A DNA stretch of 38,041 bases from JAVBKV01 sp031553885 (GCA_031553885.1 JAVBKV010000077.1:1-38041); one strand, 5' to 3'. Shown: positions 1-9,092, counted from the first letter of the stretch. A program made the numbers and translations. The notes: generated by a model from the sequence alone, not told the origin.

Positions 1-189
1 GCTCTTTGAGGTGATTATCTTTATTCAGGCTGTTTTCGCTTCCTAATCCGAAGATTTCAAAAGGCAGTACATAGGTAGTAAATCTGTTGCTTAACTGCTC
101 TATATTCTTCCATTTAGCCTACCGGAAGAATACAGCGAAACAACGCCGAATAAACCTAACTACCAAACACTTACTCTATTCTTCCTAAT

Positions 190-223
190 TTTGCCTATCT
201 TTGCGAGATTCTTACTATCTTTG
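190..223 (+). promoter_or_regulatory. Bacteroidota-type promoter for the ABC-F gene
   Basis: A TTTG at 190-193 stands 22 nt before TATCTTTG at 216-223, which fits the Bacteroidota -33/-7 pattern. A second TATCTTTG lies at 196-203. The start codon chosen for the gene (239) is only 15 nt further on, so the leader would be very short. This is one reason to prefer 239 over the upstream TTG, which lies inside the -33 box. Confidence 0.6.
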
Positions 224-238
224 TGCAAAATTCATTGT

Positions 239-2113
239 ATGGTAAGTTATCTTCAGGTAGACGGGTTGACCAAGAGTTTTGGGGACCTGGTTCTTTTTCA
301 ACGGATTTCTTTCGGAATTGCTGCGGGTCAGCGCATCGGATTGATTGCCAAAAACGGTACAGGAAAAACAACTTTACTTAATATATTAGCCGGAAAGGAA
401 GATTATGATGCAGGGGATGTGGTTTTCAGACGGGACCTGAGGGTCGGTTACCTGAATCAGAACCCTCAGTATCCCGCAGGGCTTACTGTTATGCAGGCTT
501 GTTTTCAGTCCGGAAGCGATGTGGTCAGGCTGATTGCCGAATACGAACAGGCGATGGCTTCGGGAAACCACAACGGCTTGGACGATTTATTGGTCCGGAT
601 GGATCACCTGAAAGCCTGGGATTACGAGCAACGGGTCAAACAGATTCTTTCCCGCTTGAAAATTACAGACCTGAATCAGAAAGTCGAAGAACTTTCCGGC
701 GGACAACTGAAGCGGGTTGCTTTAGCTAACGTGTTGATAACCGAACCGGATTTACTGATCCTCGATGAGCCGACCAATCACCTGGATATTGAAATGACCG
801 AATGGCTGGAAGATTACCTGAGCCAGACGAATGTCAGCCTGCTGATGGTTACACACGACCGGTATTTTTTAGACCGGGTCTGTTCCGAAATCATCGAGAT
901 TGATAACCGGCAACTCTACAGTTACAAAGGAAATTACACTTACTACCTGGAAAAACGTCAGGAGCGGATCGAAACCCAGAATATGGAACTGGACCGGGCC
1001 AATAACCTGTTTCGTACGGAACTGGATTGGATGAGGCGTCAGCCTCAGGCCCGCGGAACGAAAGCCAAGGCCCGGATCGACGCTTTCTATGATCTGGAAA
1101 ATAAAGTTAAGCAGGAACGTACTCAGGGAAATGTGAGATTAGATGTAAAAGCTTCTTACATAGGAAACAAAATTTTTGAAGCTCAGCATGTTTACAAAAG
1201 TTTCGATTCCCTTAAGATTGTGGACGACTTCAATTACGTCTTTGCCCGTTATGAAAAAATGGGGATTGTCGGTAATAACGGAACCGGAAAATCGACATTT
1301 GTTAAAATGTTGATGGGAAAGGTACAACCGGATAAAGGATGTTTTGATATTGGAGAGACGGTTAATTTCGGTTATTACAGTCAGGATGGATTGTCGTTCG
1401 ACGAAGGAATGAAAGTGATTGATGTGGTTCGGGAAATTGCAGAAGTAATCGATCTGGGCGGGGGGAATAAACTGACAGCGTCTCAGTTCCTGCAACATTT
1501 TCTTTTTGCACCGGAAAAACAACATAGTTTTGTACACAAGCTCAGCGGAGGAGAAAAACGGCGTTTATACCTCTGTACGGTATTGATTAAGAATCCGAAT
1601 TTTTTGGTGTTGGACGAACCAACGAATGACCTGGATATTATTACCCTGAATGTGTTGGAAGAATACCTGGCTGCGTTCAAAGGTTGCGTTATTGTGGTTT
1701 CACACGATCGTTATTTCATGGATAAGGTTGTTGATCACCTGCTGGTATTCAAAGGAAATGCTGAAATAAAGGATTTTCCCGGAAACTATACACAATATCG
1801 GGACTGGAAAGAAACTGAAGAACAGATCGAAAAAGAAAAACTGAAACAAACCCAACCGAAAGTAGAACGGAAAGAAGAACGGTTCAAAACTTCTGATAAA
1901 CAGAAACTTTCTTTTAAGGAAAAACGGGAGCTGGAAACACTGGATGAGGAAATCCCTGCCCTGGAAGCCGAGCAACTGTTTCTGGAACAGGAACTTTCCA
2001 CCGGAGTGCTTTTGCCGGATGAATTATTATCGAAATCCACCAGAATCAGTCAGATTATTGCGGAATTAGATGAAAAAACCATGCGGTGGCTTGAATTATC
2101 GGAAAAAATATAA
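239..2113 (+). CDS. ABC-F family ATPase, Uup-type
   Basis: A soluble twin ATP-binding protein of about 624 residues without membrane segments. ABC domain 1 has Walker A AKNGTGKTT, signature LSGGQLKRV and Walker B LLILDEPTNHLDI. Domain 2 has GNNGTGKST, LSGGEKRRL and FLVLDEPTNDLDI. A charged region follows the second domain, rich in Glu/Lys and likely a coiled coil, which is typical of the Uup branch. ABC-F proteins act on the ribosome; Uup-type members are linked to ribosome function and to DNA-intermediate stability in Escherichia coli. Family assignment is firm; the exact role is inferred. The ATG at 239 is preferred because the longer frame from 191 would start inside the promoter. Confidence 0.92.
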   Translation: MVSYLQVDGLTKSFGDLVLFQRISFGIAAGQRIGLIAKNGTGKTTLLNILAGKEDYDAGDVVFRRDLRVGYLNQNPQYPAGLTVMQACFQSGSDVVRLIAEYEQAMASGNHNGLDDLLVRMDHLKAWDYEQRVKQILSRLKITDLNQKVEELSGGQLKRVALANVLITEPDLLILDEPTNHLDIEMTEWLEDYLSQTNVSLLMVTHDRYFLDRVCSEIIEIDNRQLYSYKGNYTYYLEKRQERIETQNMELDRANNLFRTELDWMRRQPQARGTKAKARIDAFYDLENKVKQERTQGNVRLDVKASYIGNKIFEAQHVYKSFDSLKIVDDFNYVFARYEKMGIVGNNGTGKSTFVKMLMGKVQPDKGCFDIGETVNFGYYSQDGLSFDEGMKVIDVVREIAEVIDLGGGNKLTASQFLQHFLFAPEKQHSFVHKLSGGEKRRLYLCTVLIKNPNFLVLDEPTNDLDIITLNVLEEYLAAFKGCVIVVSHDRYFMDKVVDHLLVFKGNAEIKDFPGNYTQYRDWKETEEQIEKEKLKQTQPKVERKEERFKTSDKQKLSFKEKRELETLDEEIPALEAEQLFLEQELSTGVLLPDELLSKSTRISQIIAELDEKTMRWLELSEKI

Positions 2114-2122
2114 AAAAAAGAT

Positions 2123-2130
2123 TACCTTTG
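2123..2130 (+). promoter_or_regulatory. Candidate -7 box upstream of the cotH-like gene
   Basis: TACCTTTG matches the Bacteroidota TAnnTTTG box, 41 nt before the start codon at 2171 and 9 nt after the ABC-F stop. I see no TTTG at the expected -33 distance, so the assignment rests on the -7 box alone. Confidence 0.4.
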
Positions 2131-2170
2131 TATAGTCATTTACCTTTTTAATTTAAAAATCTTGAACCCC

Positions 2171-4186
2171 ATGAACTTTCCACACAAACACATTCTGTCC
2201 ATTTTATGCGTCTTGTTTTGCATCGGAAATTTACATGCACAACAGCAAAAGACAAACCTGCCTACGGTTTATATCACTACCGAGGGCGGCGCTCCCGTTA
2301 CCAGCAAAGACACCTGGGTCAAGGGTAACATAATTGTCAAGAGCTCTGATTCTTCCGAAGAATTGAATATGGTGACGGAAATCCGGGGTAGGGGAAACTC
2401 AACCTGGGGTATGCCAAAGAAACCATACCGGATCAAACTGGATAAGAAGACCAATTTTTTAAATTTACCAGCGAAAGAAAAAAACTGGGTATTCCTTGCA
2501 AATTATGCAGATAAAACATTGGTGAGAAATGCTGTAGCTTTTAAAATCAGTAAAATTGTCGGACTGGAATTTACTCCTTCTGTTCGCTTTGTTGATTTGG
2601 AATTGAACGGGGTGTTCGTTGGAAACTATATGGTTACCGATCAGATTGAAGTGGCTACAAACCGGGTTCCGGTAGAAACTCAGAGTACAACGGAAACTCA
2701 ACTTCCCGGAATCTCGGGTGGATATTTGCTTGAAATCGATGGTTTTGCCGATGCGGAACCAGTAAAGTTCATAACCGATAAAGGGTTGAAAATTACAATA
2801 AAATATCCGAAAGACGATGAAATCAATACCGCACAACGGGAATACATTACTAATTTTACTCAAAAATTTGAAAATGCCCTGTTTTCCTCGGATTTTAAAA
2901 ATAAGGATACCGGTTATCGCTCATTGGTTGATACCACCTCCCTGATAAACTGGTATATTGCATGCGAACTGACCGGAAATTCGGACTCATTCTGGAGTAC
3001 CTACGTTTATAAATACAAAGATGTGGACTCGTTATTTTTTGGCCCGTTGTGGGACTATGATATCGCTTTCAACAACGATGACCGCCTAGGGGATGCCACT
3101 CAGAAATTGATGCGGAACGATGCTCACGAACCTAAAACCTGGATCAAACGGATGTGGGAAGACGAATGGTTCCGGGGTGCTGTTAACCGGAGGTGGAAAC
3201 AGCTGGTCGATGCAGGAATACAGAATCAGCTTCTCAGCTATGTAGATGAAACCGCCGGTCTGCTCAGTCAATCGCAACAGATGAATTTTGAACGCTGGCC
3301 TGTATTGAATACGAAGGTTTATCGGGAACTAAGCTTGTTTCCTAGCTATCAACAGGGGGTTGATTTTCTGAAAAATTACCTGAAGAACCGGGTTGCTTTC
3401 CTGACAACAAATTTTGCTTCTACTCAGCCGGAAGAACCATCCGCTCCTTTTGTTGCGGAAAACTATTACTATATGATTATGAATAAACGAACCAATAACC
3501 TGATTGAAGTACAGGATCAATCTCTGCAACCTGATGCCAAACTCCAACTGAGTGGGGCGAGGTCGGATGATCCCAGTCAGCATTGGGTAATTCAATCGTT
3601 GGGGGGAGGTAAGTTTCAACTGATTAACCGGAATTCCGGTTTGGCTATAGCCGGAAACGGACGGAGCCAGAATCTGATTCAGGTAAATCCGGATGCTTCC
3701 GACCCTGCACAACAATGGAAAATTACACCGGTCAACACCGGTAATGTTTATGGACTGGAGAATGTTAAATCCAACTATTCGGCCAATAATAGCGGAGGCT
3801 CTTTTGAAAATGGTACTCCGGTCATTGAATACGATAACCGGATTGCTGAAAGTGAGAACCAGCAGTGGTATATTCAGAAAGTCGAAACGATTATTACCGG
3901 AATCGAACCTGTTACTCCTTATTCCGCCGGTCTGCTGGTATTTCCGAATCCGGCAAAAGAAACGGTATTTGTCGGATTACCTTTGAACAAAACAATTGGT
4001 TTTACGTTGCAGTTATACAGCGTTGAAGGCAAATGCATATACCGGTTCAGCGGACAACATACCGGCTTTGAAAATGATAAGATCTGGATTCCTCTTACCG
4101 AAAACGGTATCCGTCCGGGATTGTATTTCATAAAAGTCCGGACTAAAGACGGAAAAGAGTTTTCTTCCAAGCTGATTGTTAAATAA
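2171..4186 (+). CDS. Secreted CotH-kinase family protein with RICIN-type lectin domain and T9SS sorting tail
   Basis: A 671-residue exported protein. An N-terminal signal peptide ends near NLHAQ. The next ~400 residues are CotH-kinase-like: RGRGNSTWGMPKKPYRIKL near the start and the metal-site-like segment GPLWDYDIAFNNDD in the middle. A RICIN-type beta-trefoil follows at about residues 430-575, with three QxW-type repeats (SQHW, AQQW, NQQW). The C-terminus is a type A sorting domain (VFPNPAKE, then GLYFIKVRTKDGK) of the type IX secretion system, which predicts export to the surface or medium. CotH proteins are atypical protein kinases in Bacillus; the substrate here is unknown. The start at 2171 is preferred over TTG 2162 because it begins the signal peptide cleanly. 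Confidence 0.85.
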   Translation: MNFPHKHILSILCVLFCIGNLHAQQQKTNLPTVYITTEGGAPVTSKDTWVKGNIIVKSSDSSEELNMVTEIRGRGNSTWGMPKKPYRIKLDKKTNFLNLPAKEKNWVFLANYADKTLVRNAVAFKISKIVGLEFTPSVRFVDLELNGVFVGNYMVTDQIEVATNRVPVETQSTTETQLPGISGGYLLEIDGFADAEPVKFITDKGLKITIKYPKDDEINTAQREYITNFTQKFENALFSSDFKNKDTGYRSLVDTTSLINWYIACELTGNSDSFWSTYVYKYKDVDSLFFGPLWDYDIAFNNDDRLGDATQKLMRNDAHEPKTWIKRMWEDEWFRGAVNRRWKQLVDAGIQNQLLSYVDETAGLLSQSQQMNFERWPVLNTKVYRELSLFPSYQQGVDFLKNYLKNRVAFLTTNFASTQPEEPSAPFVAENYYYMIMNKRTNNLIEVQDQSLQPDAKLQLSGARSDDPSQHWVIQSLGGGKFQLINRNSGLAIAGNGRSQNLIQVNPDASDPAQQWKITPVNTGNVYGLENVKSNYSANNSGGSFENGTPVIEYDNRIAESENQQWYIQKVETIITGIEPVTPYSAGLLVFPNPAKETVFVGLPLNKTIGFTLQLYSVEGKCIYRFSGQHTGFENDKIWIPLTENGIRPGLYFIKVRTKDGKEFSSKLIVK

Positions 4187-4201
4187 CGGATAAACAAACG
4201 A

Positions 4202-5311
4202 ATGCTTATTGAACGAATTTCCATATTGAATTTCAAAAACATAGAAGAAGCCGATCTGACTTTTTCTCCTCAAATGAATTGCCTGTTCGGAAATAATGGA
4301 ATGGGGAAAACAAATTTGCTGGATGCATTGTATTATCTGTCTTTTTGTAAAAACCATACCAATCTCAACGATTCCCAATTGATCCGGCACGATCAGGATT
4401 TTTGTGTTCTGCAGGGTTATTACCGGGAAGGGGATATGCCGGAAGAAATTTATTGTGGAATGAAACGCAAACAACGCAAGGTGTTCAAACGAAATAAAAA
4501 AGAATATGAGCGCCTTTCCGAACACATCGGACTGATCCCGTTGGTTATGATTTCTCCTGCCGATACTGATCTGATTCAGGGTGGGAGTGATGAACGGCGT
4601 AAGTTTGTGGATATGGTTATCTGCCAATACGAGAAAGAATACCTGCATGCATTGATCCGCTACAACAAGGCATTGCAACAGCGTAATTCCTTATTGAAGA
4701 ACAACAATCCTTTTCAGGATGATTCTTTATTTGAAATATGGGAAGAACAGTTGGCCGCTAACGGACAATTGATTTTTGAAAAGAGAAGACATTTTGTGTC
4801 TTCTTTTCTACCTGTATTTCAACATTATCATAAAATTATTTCCAATGAAGGAGAATCGGTCGGGCTGAAGTATGATTCCCAGTTGGAAGGACAGGGTTTG
4901 CTGACTCTCCTGAGACAAAAAAGAGAGCGGGATAAATTATTGGGATACACCGGTTGTGGCATTCATAAAGATGATTTTCATTTTTTACTGGATGAATACC
5001 TGATGCGAAAAGTCGGGTCGCAAGGGCAGAATAAAACGTATCTGATTGCGTTGAAATTGGCTCAATTCAGTTTGTTGGTACAAACCGGTTCATCCACTCC
5101 TTTGTTATTGCTGGACGACATCTTTGATAAATTAGATGCACAGCGGGTGGAACAGATTATCCAGCTGGTGGCACAACCTCAGTTCGGACAGATTTTTATT
5201 ACCGATACCAATCGCAAATACCTGGATGAAATCCTCTCCGGAATGGAACACAATTATAAGTTGTTTCAGGTGGAAGATGGTATTATCAGAGAATTGGAGG
5301 TGAAATCATGA
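4202..5311 (+). CDS. recF: DNA replication and repair protein RecF
   Basis: A 369-residue SMC-like ATPase of usual RecF length. It opens with MLIERISILNFKNI, has Walker A GNNGMGKT at residues 30-37, and a late Walker B/D-loop LLLLDDIFDKLDAQR. RecF loads RecA at single-strand gaps with RecO and RecR. It begins 15 nt after the cotH-like stop with no visible promoter of its own, and its stop overlaps the next gene by 4 nt (ATGA), so recF and the DUF721 gene are very probably cotranscribed. Confidence 0.95.
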   Translation: MLIERISILNFKNIEEADLTFSPQMNCLFGNNGMGKTNLLDALYYLSFCKNHTNLNDSQLIRHDQDFCVLQGYYREGDMPEEIYCGMKRKQRKVFKRNKKEYERLSEHIGLIPLVMISPADTDLIQGGSDERRKFVDMVICQYEKEYLHALIRYNKALQQRNSLLKNNNPFQDDSLFEIWEEQLAANGQLIFEKRRHFVSSFLPVFQHYHKIISNEGESVGLKYDSQLEGQGLLTLLRQKRERDKLLGYTGCGIHKDDFHFLLDEYLMRKVGSQGQNKTYLIALKLAQFSLLVQTGSSTPLLLLDDIFDKLDAQRVEQIIQLVAQPQFGQIFITDTNRKYLDEILSGMEHNYKLFQVEDGIIRELEVKS

Positions 5312-5601
5312 AGCGGACCCAGACTCAATCATTAGGTAATGTCCTGGCAGAATTTATGCAGGAAAATCCGCAATTAGCTGAAAAACTGGCTGAAACGCGG
5401 CTGATCAACGCCTGGGAAAAAGTGCTGGGAAATTTGACCATGCGGTATACGACCAGCCTTTTTATTAAAAACAAAGTCCTTTATGTGAAGCTTTCTTCTT
5501 CAGTGTTGAGGAGTGAACTCATGATGTGCCGCGAACAACTGGTGAGGAATTTGAACCGGGAAGCCGGCGGCGAAGTTATTCGGGACATTGTTTTGTCGTG
5601 A
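5308..5601 (+). CDS. DciA-like DUF721 protein
   Basis: A 97-residue protein with the short KH-like DUF721 core: the segment INAWEKVLGNLTMRYT, then KNKVLYVKLSSSVLRSEL. In many bacteria lacking DnaC, DciA assists loading of the replicative helicase DnaB; whether this short version does so is inferred. It overlaps recF by 4 nt, a common pairing in Bacteroidota. Its last 102 nt are also read on the opposite strand by the 3' end of the S41 protease frame, an unusually long convergent overlap. Confidence 0.8.
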   Translation: MKRTQTQSLGNVLAEFMQENPQLAEKLAETRLINAWEKVLGNLTMRYTTSLFIKNKVLYVKLSSSVLRSELMMCREQLVRNLNREAGGEVIRDIVLS

Positions 5602-7251
5602 ATACGAAAGCTTTTCTTTACTTTTTGAAGCAATAGACTCCGGCAATGCTTCTCCTTTTTTTATTGCTTCCACTGCCCGGCGGATCATCGGATCATTGCT
5701 CATATACACCGGATAAAAAGCATCGTCTCCGAAATAATTCCGGAGGATACAGGCATGAGTTACCGTGATAATGTGACTGGCTGAAATGTTGATCAATGTG
5801 CTTCTTCTTTTAATCCCTTTTCTTTCGGCAAAATCTACAATCTCGTTTAGGAAAGACTGAGTTTTGAGATATGCCAGCATGGAAGGATAGTCCTTGTAAG
5901 TATCCAGTTTTCCTCTGTTTTTATCGATATAGTAGAATGCATATTGCTGGAAGATATCTTTGTTTTCAAGATTTATGAAATAAGAGGTAATTCCGGCTGT
6001 GTCGGCAGGAACAAAAATATCAGGCATAATTCCTCCTCCTCCGTAAACTGTACGTCCGGAATAGGTCGAATACTTGAGCGATTTGTCTAATTTGATACTG
6101 TCCTCGGAAAAACTTTCTCCATGGGAGAATTGGTCGAGCCATTCCTGATTGTAAGCCTCGGCTTTTCCTAATTCGTATTTCCTTTGTATGGACCTTCCGG
6201 AAGGGGTATAATAACGGGCAATTGTCAACCGGATAGCCGATCCGTCCGAGAGTGCGATTTGATTTTGTACCAATCCTTTACCGTACGATCTGCGGCCAAT
6301 GATCAGGCCTCTGTCGTTGTCCTGGATAGCTCCGGCTACAATTTCGCTGGCAGAAGCCGAGAGTTGATCCATCAGAATAACCACCTGGCTGTTCTGACAG
6401 GTTCCCGTACCATTTGAAATCGCTTCAATCCTCGGATAGGATTTCCCTTCAGTATAAACGATCAGGCGTCCCTGCGGTAAAAATTCATTGACGATATTGA
6501 CAGCAGCATCCATAAGCCCTCCGGCATTCATACGAAGGTCAATAATGAAAGATTTGCATCCTGCATCAGTTAATTTGGCAATAGCCATTACAAATTCATC
6601 GTAGGTGGTCCTGCCGAATTTATCGTATATCTTTATGAATCCGATTCCTTTGTCTACCTCGTATGCAACTTTGATCGTTTTTACAGGTATTTCCCCCCGG
6701 GTAATTTCATAGGGTACAATCTCGTCGGAAGATTTTCTTTTGATTCCAAGCATGACCTTGCTGCCTGTAGCTCCTCTCAGGGTGGAGAGAATTTTATCCT
6801 GAGTGATTTTCGGTCCTACAAACAAGGAATCGTCCACCATCACGATTCTGTCTCCGGATCTCAGACCAGCTTGTTCTGAAGGACCTCCCGGAGATACAGA
6901 TACGACCATAACTGTGTCGTCCTGTTGGATATAATTCACTCCGATCCCTCCGAAATGACCATCCATGTCCTCTTTTATTGCTTTCAGGTTCTCGCTGGGA
7001 ATGTAGTTGGAATGAGGATCTAGCTCGCTGACTAATTTGGGGATTGCTTCTTCAACCAGGTTTCGCATGTCGACCGTATCTACGTAATCTTCATCGATAA
7101 TATCGAGGATCACATTGATTTTATTTCCGGAAGAAAGAAATAGTTTTCGGCCCACTGCTTTGCTGGAGAAAAAAGTGCCCAGGACAAATCCGATTATTAA
7201 AGTCAGCAGGATAATGATAACCGTCCACCAGAATGATTTTTTTGAGGCCAT
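5500..7251 (-). CDS. S41 family C-terminal processing peptidase (CtpA-like)
   Basis: A 583-residue protease anchored by one N-terminal membrane segment (about residues 8-27). A PDZ domain covers roughly residues 90-175 (GGIGVNY, SPGGPSEQAGLRSGDRI). The catalytic part has DQLSASASEIVAG, with Ser300 the probable nucleophile, and RRSYGKGLVQ, with Lys325 the probable general base; the 25-residue spacing is that known for tail-specific proteases. It likely degrades or trims periplasmic proteins. It follows the deaminase gene by 36 nt on the same strand. Its final ~33 codons run antisense to the DUF721 gene and look unlike a conserved domain, so the original stop may have been lost. Confidence 0.9.
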   Translation of the reverse strand: MASKKSFWWTVIIILLTLIIGFVLGTFFSSKAVGRKLFLSSGNKINVILDIIDEDYVDTVDMRNLVEEAIPKLVSELDPHSNYIPSENLKAIKEDMDGHFGGIGVNYIQQDDTVMVVSVSPGGPSEQAGLRSGDRIVMVDDSLFVGPKITQDKILSTLRGATGSKVMLGIKRKSSDEIVPYEITRGEIPVKTIKVAYEVDKGIGFIKIYDKFGRTTYDEFVMAIAKLTDAGCKSFIIDLRMNAGGLMDAAVNIVNEFLPQGRLIVYTEGKSYPRIEAISNGTGTCQNSQVVILMDQLSASASEIVAGAIQDNDRGLIIGRRSYGKGLVQNQIALSDGSAIRLTIARYYTPSGRSIQRKYELGKAEAYNQEWLDQFSHGESFSEDSIKLDKSLKYSTYSGRTVYGGGGIMPDIFVPADTAGITSYFINLENKDIFQQYAFYYIDKNRGKLDTYKDYPSMLAYLKTQSFLNEIVDFAERKGIKRRSTLINISASHIITVTHACILRNYFGDDAFYPVYMSNDPMIRRAVEAIKKGEALPESIASKSKEKLSYSRQNNVPNNFAAGFPVQIPHQLFAAHHEFTPQH

Positions 7252-7287
7252 TGTTTATGCGAAAAACTTAAACTATATTATTATATT

Positions 7288-7725
7288 TTATCTATCGTCC
7301 TTATCTATAAAGATCACTTCGATATTGGCTCTTTTTAAAAGTTGAATACCGTCTTCCAACCTGTATTTTTCAGAATATACAACTCTTTTGATACCTGCCT
7401 GAATAATCAGCTTGGCGCATTCGATGCAGGGAGATGCAGTTACATACAAGGTGGCATCCTTACTACTGTTACCGGAACAGGCGATTTTGGTAATCGCATT
7501 TGCCTCAGCATGCAGTACGTAGGGTTTTGTCTGGTTGTTTTCGTCTTCACAGCAGTTCTCGAATCCGGAAGGAGTTCCGTTGTATCCGTCGGAAATAATC
7601 ATTTTGTCCTTGACGATAAGTGCTCCTACCTGCCTCCTTTTACAATACGAATTCTCGGCCCAAATAGCCGCCATACGCAAATAACGTTTGTCTAATGCCG
7701 ATTGTTTCTGATCCGGAGTATTCAT
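7288..7725 (-). CDS. dCMP deaminase family protein (ComEB-like)
   Basis: A 145-residue zinc-dependent deaminase. The zinc and catalytic motif HAEANAI covers His72 and Glu74, and the second half PCIEC gives Cys100 and Cys103. The N-terminus (YLRMAAIWAENSYCKRRQVGALIVKD) is typical of deoxycytidylate deaminases, which convert dCMP to dUMP for thymidylate synthesis. The length fits the family. It is the first gene of a two-gene minus-strand unit with the S41 protease. Assignment to dCMP rather than another deaminase substrate is by family resemblance. Confidence 0.9.
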   Translation of the reverse strand: MNTPDQKQSALDKRYLRMAAIWAENSYCKRRQVGALIVKDKMIISDGYNGTPSGFENCCEDENNQTKPYVLHAEANAITKIACSGNSSKDATLYVTASPCIECAKLIIQAGIKRVVYSEKYRLEDGIQLLKRANIEVIFIDKDDR

Positions 7726-7745
7726 TTATACTTTTTTTGGGTTTG

Positions 7746-7753
7746 CAAAATTA
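7746..7753 (-). promoter_or_regulatory. Candidate -7 box for the deaminase-protease unit
   Basis: Read on the minus strand, the sequence is TAATTTTG, matching TAnnTTTG, 20 nt before the deaminase start codon. No convincing -33 box was found, so support is moderate. Confidence 0.4.
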
Positions 7754-7824
7754 CTAAAATTATTCTTAGAATAACAGACGGGGGTCAATTTCTTTTATTG
7801 TTTTTTAGAAAAATACGAATTTAC

Positions 7825-7856
7825 TTTGTCAATGTTTAAACTTTGTATTATCTTTG
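7825..7856 (+). promoter_or_regulatory. Promoter of rpsU
   Basis: TTTG at 7825-7828 and TATCTTTG at 7849-7856 are separated by 20 nt, an excellent match to the Bacteroidota housekeeping promoter. The rpsU start codon is 38 nt downstream of the -7 box. Confidence 0.75.
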
Positions 7857-7894
7857 CAACCCGAAAATAATATTTACACTATATTTCAAAAATT

Positions 7895-8086
7895 ATGATT
7901 ATCGTTCCGTTAAAAGAAGGTGAAAACATTGAAAGAGCTTTGAAAAAGTTCAAAAGAAAATTTGAAAAAACAGGTATTGTTAAGGAACTCAGAAAAAGAC
8001 AAGCCTTTACAAAACCGTCTGTCGATAAAAGAAAACAGAAAATGCACGCTGTATACGTGCAAAAACTACAACAGGCAGAAGAGTAA
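7895..8086 (+). CDS. rpsU: 30S ribosomal protein bS21
   Basis: A 63-residue, very basic protein of normal bS21 length: MIIVPLKEGENIERALKKF, then the Lys/Arg-rich helix containing KELRKRQAFTKPS. bS21 sits next to the 3' end of 16S rRNA; in Bacteroidota it is known to help occlude the anti-Shine-Dalgarno sequence. It has its own promoter. The sequence just before this start (7880-7894) is AT-rich with no Shine-Dalgarno-like element. Confidence 0.95.
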   Translation: MIIVPLKEGENIERALKKFKRKFEKTGIVKELRKRQAFTKPSVDKRKQKMHAVYVQKLQQAEE

Positions 8087-8195
8087 GATTCTATCTTAGT
8101 TGATGAAAAAAAGTAAAGAGAATGAAATTTTTTTTCATTTTCTTTATAGTTTTCATTGTTTTTATTATCTTCGTTGCACAAACAGCAACGTGCTT

Positions 8196-9077
8196 ATGTT
8201 GATCGAATCATTTTTGCAATATCTTGGCAATGAGAAGAACTATTCGCCTCATACGGTGCTTTCCTATGAGAATGATTTGCTTCAATTTAAGGAATTTGTC
8301 TGTAATAAAGAAAAAGAGTTCAATCCCCGGGAGATCGATGTGCCTGTCGTTCGCCGGTGGATTGTTTCGTTAATGGAGCAGGGGTATTCACCTTTGTCTG
8401 TAAACCGGAAATTAAGTTCATTGAAATCTTTTTTCAGGTATTTACTCCGGTATTCCTATGTTGATAAGAATCCGTTAAAAAAAGTTTCTGGTCCGAAAAC
8501 GAACAAACCTTTGCCTGATTTTGTTAAGGATAAAGATATGAATGATGTTCTTTCCGGAATGGAAGAAGATCAGACATTTGAAGGCAGGCGTGACAGAGCG
8601 ATACTGGATGTTTTTTATACGACAGGGATGCGATGTGCGGAATTGGTCCATTTGGGAACCGGAGATGTGGATTTTAATGCCTGTTTGCTGAAAGTAACCG
8701 GTAAAAGGAATAAGCAGCGGCTTATCCCGTTTTCCGAAAACCTGCGAGAAACGTTGCTGGCTTACCTGGAAGTCAGAGAGGAGTCTGGCCCGGCAGTGGA
8801 AGGTGCGTTTTTTATTCGTCGTGACGGTCGTCCTTTGTCCAATAGTACAGTTTATCGGATCGTGAATAAGCGGTTGTCGGAAATTCAGAATTTATCTAAG
8901 AAAAGTCCTCACGTGTTGAGGCATACGTTTGCAACAAGTATGTTAAACAATGGCGCCGAGCTGAATGCCGTAAAAGAATTGTTGGGGCACGCCAGTCTTT
9001 CGTCGACAGAAGTTTATACGCATACAACTTTTGAAGAATTAAAAAAAGTGTATCACCAGGCTCATCCGAGAGCTTAA
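8196..9077 (+). CDS. Tyrosine recombinase XerC-like
   Basis: A 293-residue site-specific recombinase. The N-terminal SAM-like DNA-binding domain (residues ~1-90) contains YSPHTVLSYENDLLQF. The catalytic domain has all expected residues: Arg146 (TTGMRCAEL), Lys170 (VTGKRNK), His239 and Arg242 (HVLRHTF), His265 (LLGHASL) and nucleophile Tyr274 (EVYTHTT). Size and architecture fit chromosome-dimer resolvases rather than a mobile-element integrase; no element surrounds it. The start at 8196 is preferred: the frame extends upstream to 8100, but that part is Phe/Tyr-rich, matches no domain, and contains a TATCTTCG -7-like box (8166-8173). Confidence 0.88.
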   Translation: MLIESFLQYLGNEKNYSPHTVLSYENDLLQFKEFVCNKEKEFNPREIDVPVVRRWIVSLMEQGYSPLSVNRKLSSLKSFFRYLLRYSYVDKNPLKKVSGPKTNKPLPDFVKDKDMNDVLSGMEEDQTFEGRRDRAILDVFYTTGMRCAELVHLGTGDVDFNACLLKVTGKRNKQRLIPFSENLRETLLAYLEVREESGPAVEGAFFIRRDGRPLSNSTVYRIVNKRLSEIQNLSKKSPHVLRHTFATSMLNNGAELNAVKELLGHASLSSTEVYTHTTFEELKKVYHQAHPRA

Positions 9078-9084
9078 AATTACT

Positions 9085-9092
9085 AAGGAGGT
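9085..9092 (+). promoter_or_regulatory. Consensus Shine-Dalgarno sequence of hpf
   Basis: AAGGAGGT lies 6 nt before the hpf ATG. This is a full match to the anti-Shine-Dalgarno complement and the only one I found correctly placed before a convincing gene here, where other genes have AT-rich leaders. Confidence 0.75.

Noticed and set aside
1..118. Minus-strand frame of 39 codons, open to the left edge
   Set aside because: It looks protein-like but begins right after a stop without any ATG, GTG or TTG in frame. It may be the tail of a frameshifted gene, but this cannot be supported without sequence to the left.
8100..8195. N-terminal extension of the xerC frame
   Set aside because: The 32 extra residues are Phe/Tyr/His-rich, match no recombinase domain and overlap a TATCTTCG promoter-like box; the start at 8196 gives the normal XerC length.
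8196..9077. xerC as the integrase of a mobile element
   Set aside because: It is flanked by rpsU and hpf with no attachment repeats or cargo genes nearby, and its size and motifs fit the housekeeping recombinase.
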